Of a stretch of 9,708 nt of DNA, positions 8,084 to 9,708 are shown in pieces (position 1 is the stretch's first letter; every line of letters begins with the position of its first letter). A program made the translations under genes and the position numbers. The stretch lies in assembly GCA_903916165.1 (NCBI GenBank), contig CAIWVR010000149.1, forward strand, positions 1-9,708, read 5' to 3'. The notes under the pieces were generated by a model. The model was not told the origin of the DNA and ran no database searches. It saw nothing but the letters and a program-made list of their open reading frames with translations. Source of the stretch: an uncultured Hyphomicrobiales bacterium. GTDB lineage: Bacteria > Pseudomonadota > Alphaproteobacteria > Rhizobiales > Beijerinckiaceae.

Positions 8084-8422
8084 TCAGTCACCCTCGCCCG
8101 GATTGGCCGAGAAATAGGCGTCAAACTTGCCGTCCTTGCCGTCAAACTCCTTGGCATCGGGCGGGGCGTCGCGCTTGACGGTGATATTGGGCCAGACCTT
8201 CGCCATGTCAGCGTTGAGGGTCAGCCATTTGTCGAGACCCGGCTCGGTATCGGGCTTGATCGCCTCGGCCGGGCATTCCGGCTCGCAAACGCCGCAATCA
8301 ATGCACTCGTCAGGATGGATGACGAGCATATTCTCGCCCTCGTAGAAACAATCCACGGGGCAGACTTCCACACAGTCCATGTATTTGCACTTGATGCAGT
8401 TTTCGCCGACGACGTAAGTCAT
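8084..8422 (-). CDS. fdxA: Seven-iron ferredoxin FdxA (3Fe-4S and 4Fe-4S)
   Basis: Small soluble electron carrier of 112 residues, similar in length and cysteine pattern to Azotobacter ferredoxin I. Cys9, Cys17 and Cys50 fit the 3Fe-4S cluster. Cys21 together with Cys40, Cys43 and Cys46 (CIDCGVC) fits the 4Fe-4S cluster. Cys12 and Cys25 match the two non-ligand cysteines of that protein. The C-terminal third ([18 protein letters not shown], 63-80) is the usual FdxA tail and lacks iron ligands. The ATG at 8422 is set by the family N-terminus MTYVV and a GGGAG ribosome binding site 6 bases upstream. The frame stays open further upstream, but that part has no family resemblance. It follows the S4 gene by 97 bases, likely as part of the same leftward transcript. 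Its redox partner is unknown. Confidence 0.96.
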   Translation of the reverse strand: MTYVVGENCIKCKYMDCVEVCPVDCFYEGENMLVIHPDECIDCGVCEPECPAEAIKPDTEPGLDKWLTLNADMAKVWPNITVKRDAPPDAKEFDGKDGKFDAYFSANPGEGD

Positions 8423-8519
8423 GCCGTTCTCCCGGGGCGCGTGCGTCCACGCCCAAATCCAGTGCGCGCTTGCTACCGCCTCCCGCGCCGGCGCGCAAGA
8501 CACGACACGAGAGGGCCGC

Positions 8520-8942
8520 TCAACCCCGGCCGAGCCAGGCGGCGAGGCTTCGCCGCTCGCGCTTGGTGGGGCGACCTGTGCCTGGCGCACGGCGCGGAAA
8601 CAGGAGAGCACCTGGCACCCGCGGCGGCGGTGGCGGTGACAGATCCTCATACAACAGACGAGCTTCCTGGAAAGGACCCCGCCGCGCGCCGCCGGACACG
8701 ATCCGGAAGACCTTCACGGCGCGCTCGAGTGAAATCGTCAGAACATCACCCGGTATGACGGCCTTGGCGGGCGCATCGACCCGGACACCATTCACCCGCA
8801 CATGGCCTTCGGCAACCAGCCTGGCCGCCAGGGTGCGGCTTTTCAGGACGCGCGCGAACCATAACCATTTGTCGAGCCGCTGGCGGCTGACCGGAGCGTC
8901 AGCCCCGGCCACGTCCATGCGATCTCGGACCGGTTTTGCCAA
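8520..8942 (-). CDS. S4-domain RNA-binding protein (Hsp15/HslR-like)
   Basis: Protein of 140 residues with an S4 RNA-binding domain at about 20-80: [18 protein letters not shown] then [11 protein letters not shown] and the PGDVLTI strand. The tail is Pro- and Arg-rich (five prolines in a row at 103-107, RPTKRERR at 124-131). In E. coli the related Hsp15 binds 50S subunits carrying a stalled nascent chain. A similar ribosome-rescue role here is inference. I chose TTG 8942 because AAGGA (8954-8950) lies 7 bases upstream; ATG 8918, eight codons in, has no such site and is the alternative. The gene starts 3 bases after the helicase stop, and its ribosome binding site lies within the helicase's last codons, which suggests translational coupling. 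Confidence 0.88.
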   Translation of the reverse strand: MAKPVRDRMDVAGADAPVSRQRLDKWLWFARVLKSRTLAARLVAEGHVRVNGVRVDAPAKAVIPGDVLTISLERAVKVFRIVSGGARRGPFQEARLLYEDLSPPPPPRVPGALLFPRRAPGTGRPTKRERRSLAAWLGRG

Positions 8943-8945
8943 GCG

Positions 8946-9708
8946 TCAGTCCTTCTTGCCCTTGCCTTCCAGCTCCGCCTTCAGCGCCAGAAGCTTGGCG
9001 AAAGGCGAATTGGGATCGGGCTGGCGTTCGCGCGGCGCGGGACGCTCTGTCGTAGCAAACGTCCTGTCACCGCCACCGCTGCGGCGCTGGTCGCGGTCGC
9101 GCTCGGGACGGCGGTCGCCGCCCTTAGCCCGATCCCCGCCACCGGGCGGGCGCGGCCCGCGGTCCGGACGACCGGCCGGCTTGCCCTCGCCACCACTCTC
9201 GCGGCGGACATGTTCGCCGCCGCCCCTGCGACGATCATCACGGCGTGGCGGTGCCCCGCCTTCGACCGGAACCGCAGGTTCGGCCTGACCCGCCTGCTGC
9301 GCGGGTGCAGGACCGCCCCGCTGCGGGCGACGCTGCTGCGCGCCACGCTCGGGACGACGGCCATGCTGATTCTGCCGATGTGGACGCCAGACCTCGATAA
9401 GCTCAACTTCGACGGGAGCAGCTGCTTCTGTCGCGGCCTGAGCGGCGTCGCCCTCCGCGACCGGCTCGACACTCTCCACGGCAGGCTCTTCCACGACCGC
9501 AACAGCCACAGCCTCTTCCGCAGCCGGTGTTTCGATAACCGGTTCGATATTTTCAACGGGTGCCGCTTCGGCGCTGGCCTCGCTAACGGGTGGCTCAACA
9601 GGGGCCTCGGGGACCGCAGCCTCGAAGGGCTTCAACTGACGCCCATGAACAAGGCGGCCGATCTTTTGCCGCGATTCCTCGGGCGCGTGGAGGATGTCCC
9701 TAAATCCC
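8946..9708 (-). CDS. Helicase C-terminal region (SUV3-like, 5' partial)
   Basis: The minus-strand frame is open to the right edge, beginning in-window with FRDILHAPEESRQKIGRL, so this is the C-terminal end of a longer protein. No helicase motifs are inside the window. The identification rests on the characteristic tail (ELIEVWRPHR, and the ending DPNSPFAKLLALKAEL) and on its place directly before the S4 protein and FdxA, an order familiar in alphaproteobacteria. The visible part has three zones: an acidic Glu/Ala/Val/Pro stretch (bases about 9626-9393), an Arg/Gly/Gln-rich stretch likely to bind RNA (about 9386-9018), and the short conserved end (about 9017-8949). A TTG at 9635 is only an internal codon. 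The helicase family is likely, not proven. Confidence 0.75.
   Translation of the reverse strand, partial: GFRDILHAPEESRQKIGRLVHGRQLKPFEAAVPEAPVEPPVSEASAEAAPVENIEPVIETPAAEEAVAVAVVEEPAVESVEPVAEGDAAQAATEAAAPVEVELIEVWRPHRQNQHGRRPERGAQQRRPQRGGPAPAQQAGQAEPAVPVEGGAPPRRDDRRRGGGEHVRRESGGEGKPAGRPDRGPRPPGGGDRAKGGDRRPERDRDQRRSGGGDRTFATTERPAPRERQPDPNSPFAKLLALKAELEGKGKKD

Noticed and set aside
8423..8650. Longer N-terminus for the ferredoxin
   Set aside because: FdxA proteins start at MTYVV, a good ribosome binding site stands before 8422, and the extension overlaps the S4 gene with no family match.
8470..9288. Plus-strand frame of 272 codons
   Set aside because: It is antisense to the S4 and helicase genes, and its Arg/Ser/Pro-rich composition is typical of a shadow frame in GC-rich DNA.

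Overview
This is a GC-rich alphaproteobacterial chromosomal segment. The gene content and order point there: an HWE-type sensor kinase, an RpoH2-type heat-shock sigma factor, a CarD regulator, a seven-iron FdxA ferredoxin, an S4-domain protein and the tail of an SUV3-like helicase. The genus cannot be resolved from sequence alone. I see no insertion sequence, phage gene, integrase or CRISPR array, so this looks like core genome.

Layout, left half (+ strand). The window opens inside a PAS-PAS-HWE sensor histidine kinase whose reading frame runs off the left edge. Next come a 204-base gap with a perfect 14-base palindrome, a DUF1993 protein with a strong intrinsic terminator, and about 260 bases with no convincing gene. 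A tRNA-Arg(CCT) follows on the minus strand. Diverging from it are two closely spaced + strand genes, a secreted staphylococcal-nuclease-like protein with an OB-like C-terminus and an M48 metalloprotease lipoprotein with a LysM-like C-terminus. The + strand genes end with rpoH (RpoH2 type), which has a textbook Shine-Dalgarno sequence.

Layout, right half (- strand). Reading leftwards from the right edge: the C-terminal tail of a helicase (open at the window end), an S4-domain RNA-binding protein 3 bases after it, the ferredoxin fdxA, a 398-base hairpin-rich gap, and carD. carD converges on rpoH, and one hairpin with a strong U-tract on the carD side separates them.

Themes. rpoH and carD both act on RNA polymerase. 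The S4 protein resembles Hsp15, which is itself heat-shock linked in E. coli. The nuclease and protease are both predicted to act in the envelope. The main oddity is CarD: about 345 residues of Lys/Ala/Pro-rich, histone-H1-like sequence precede a normal CarD module, and a good ribosome binding site supports the long form. I found no convincing evidence of a wholly new multi-gene system.
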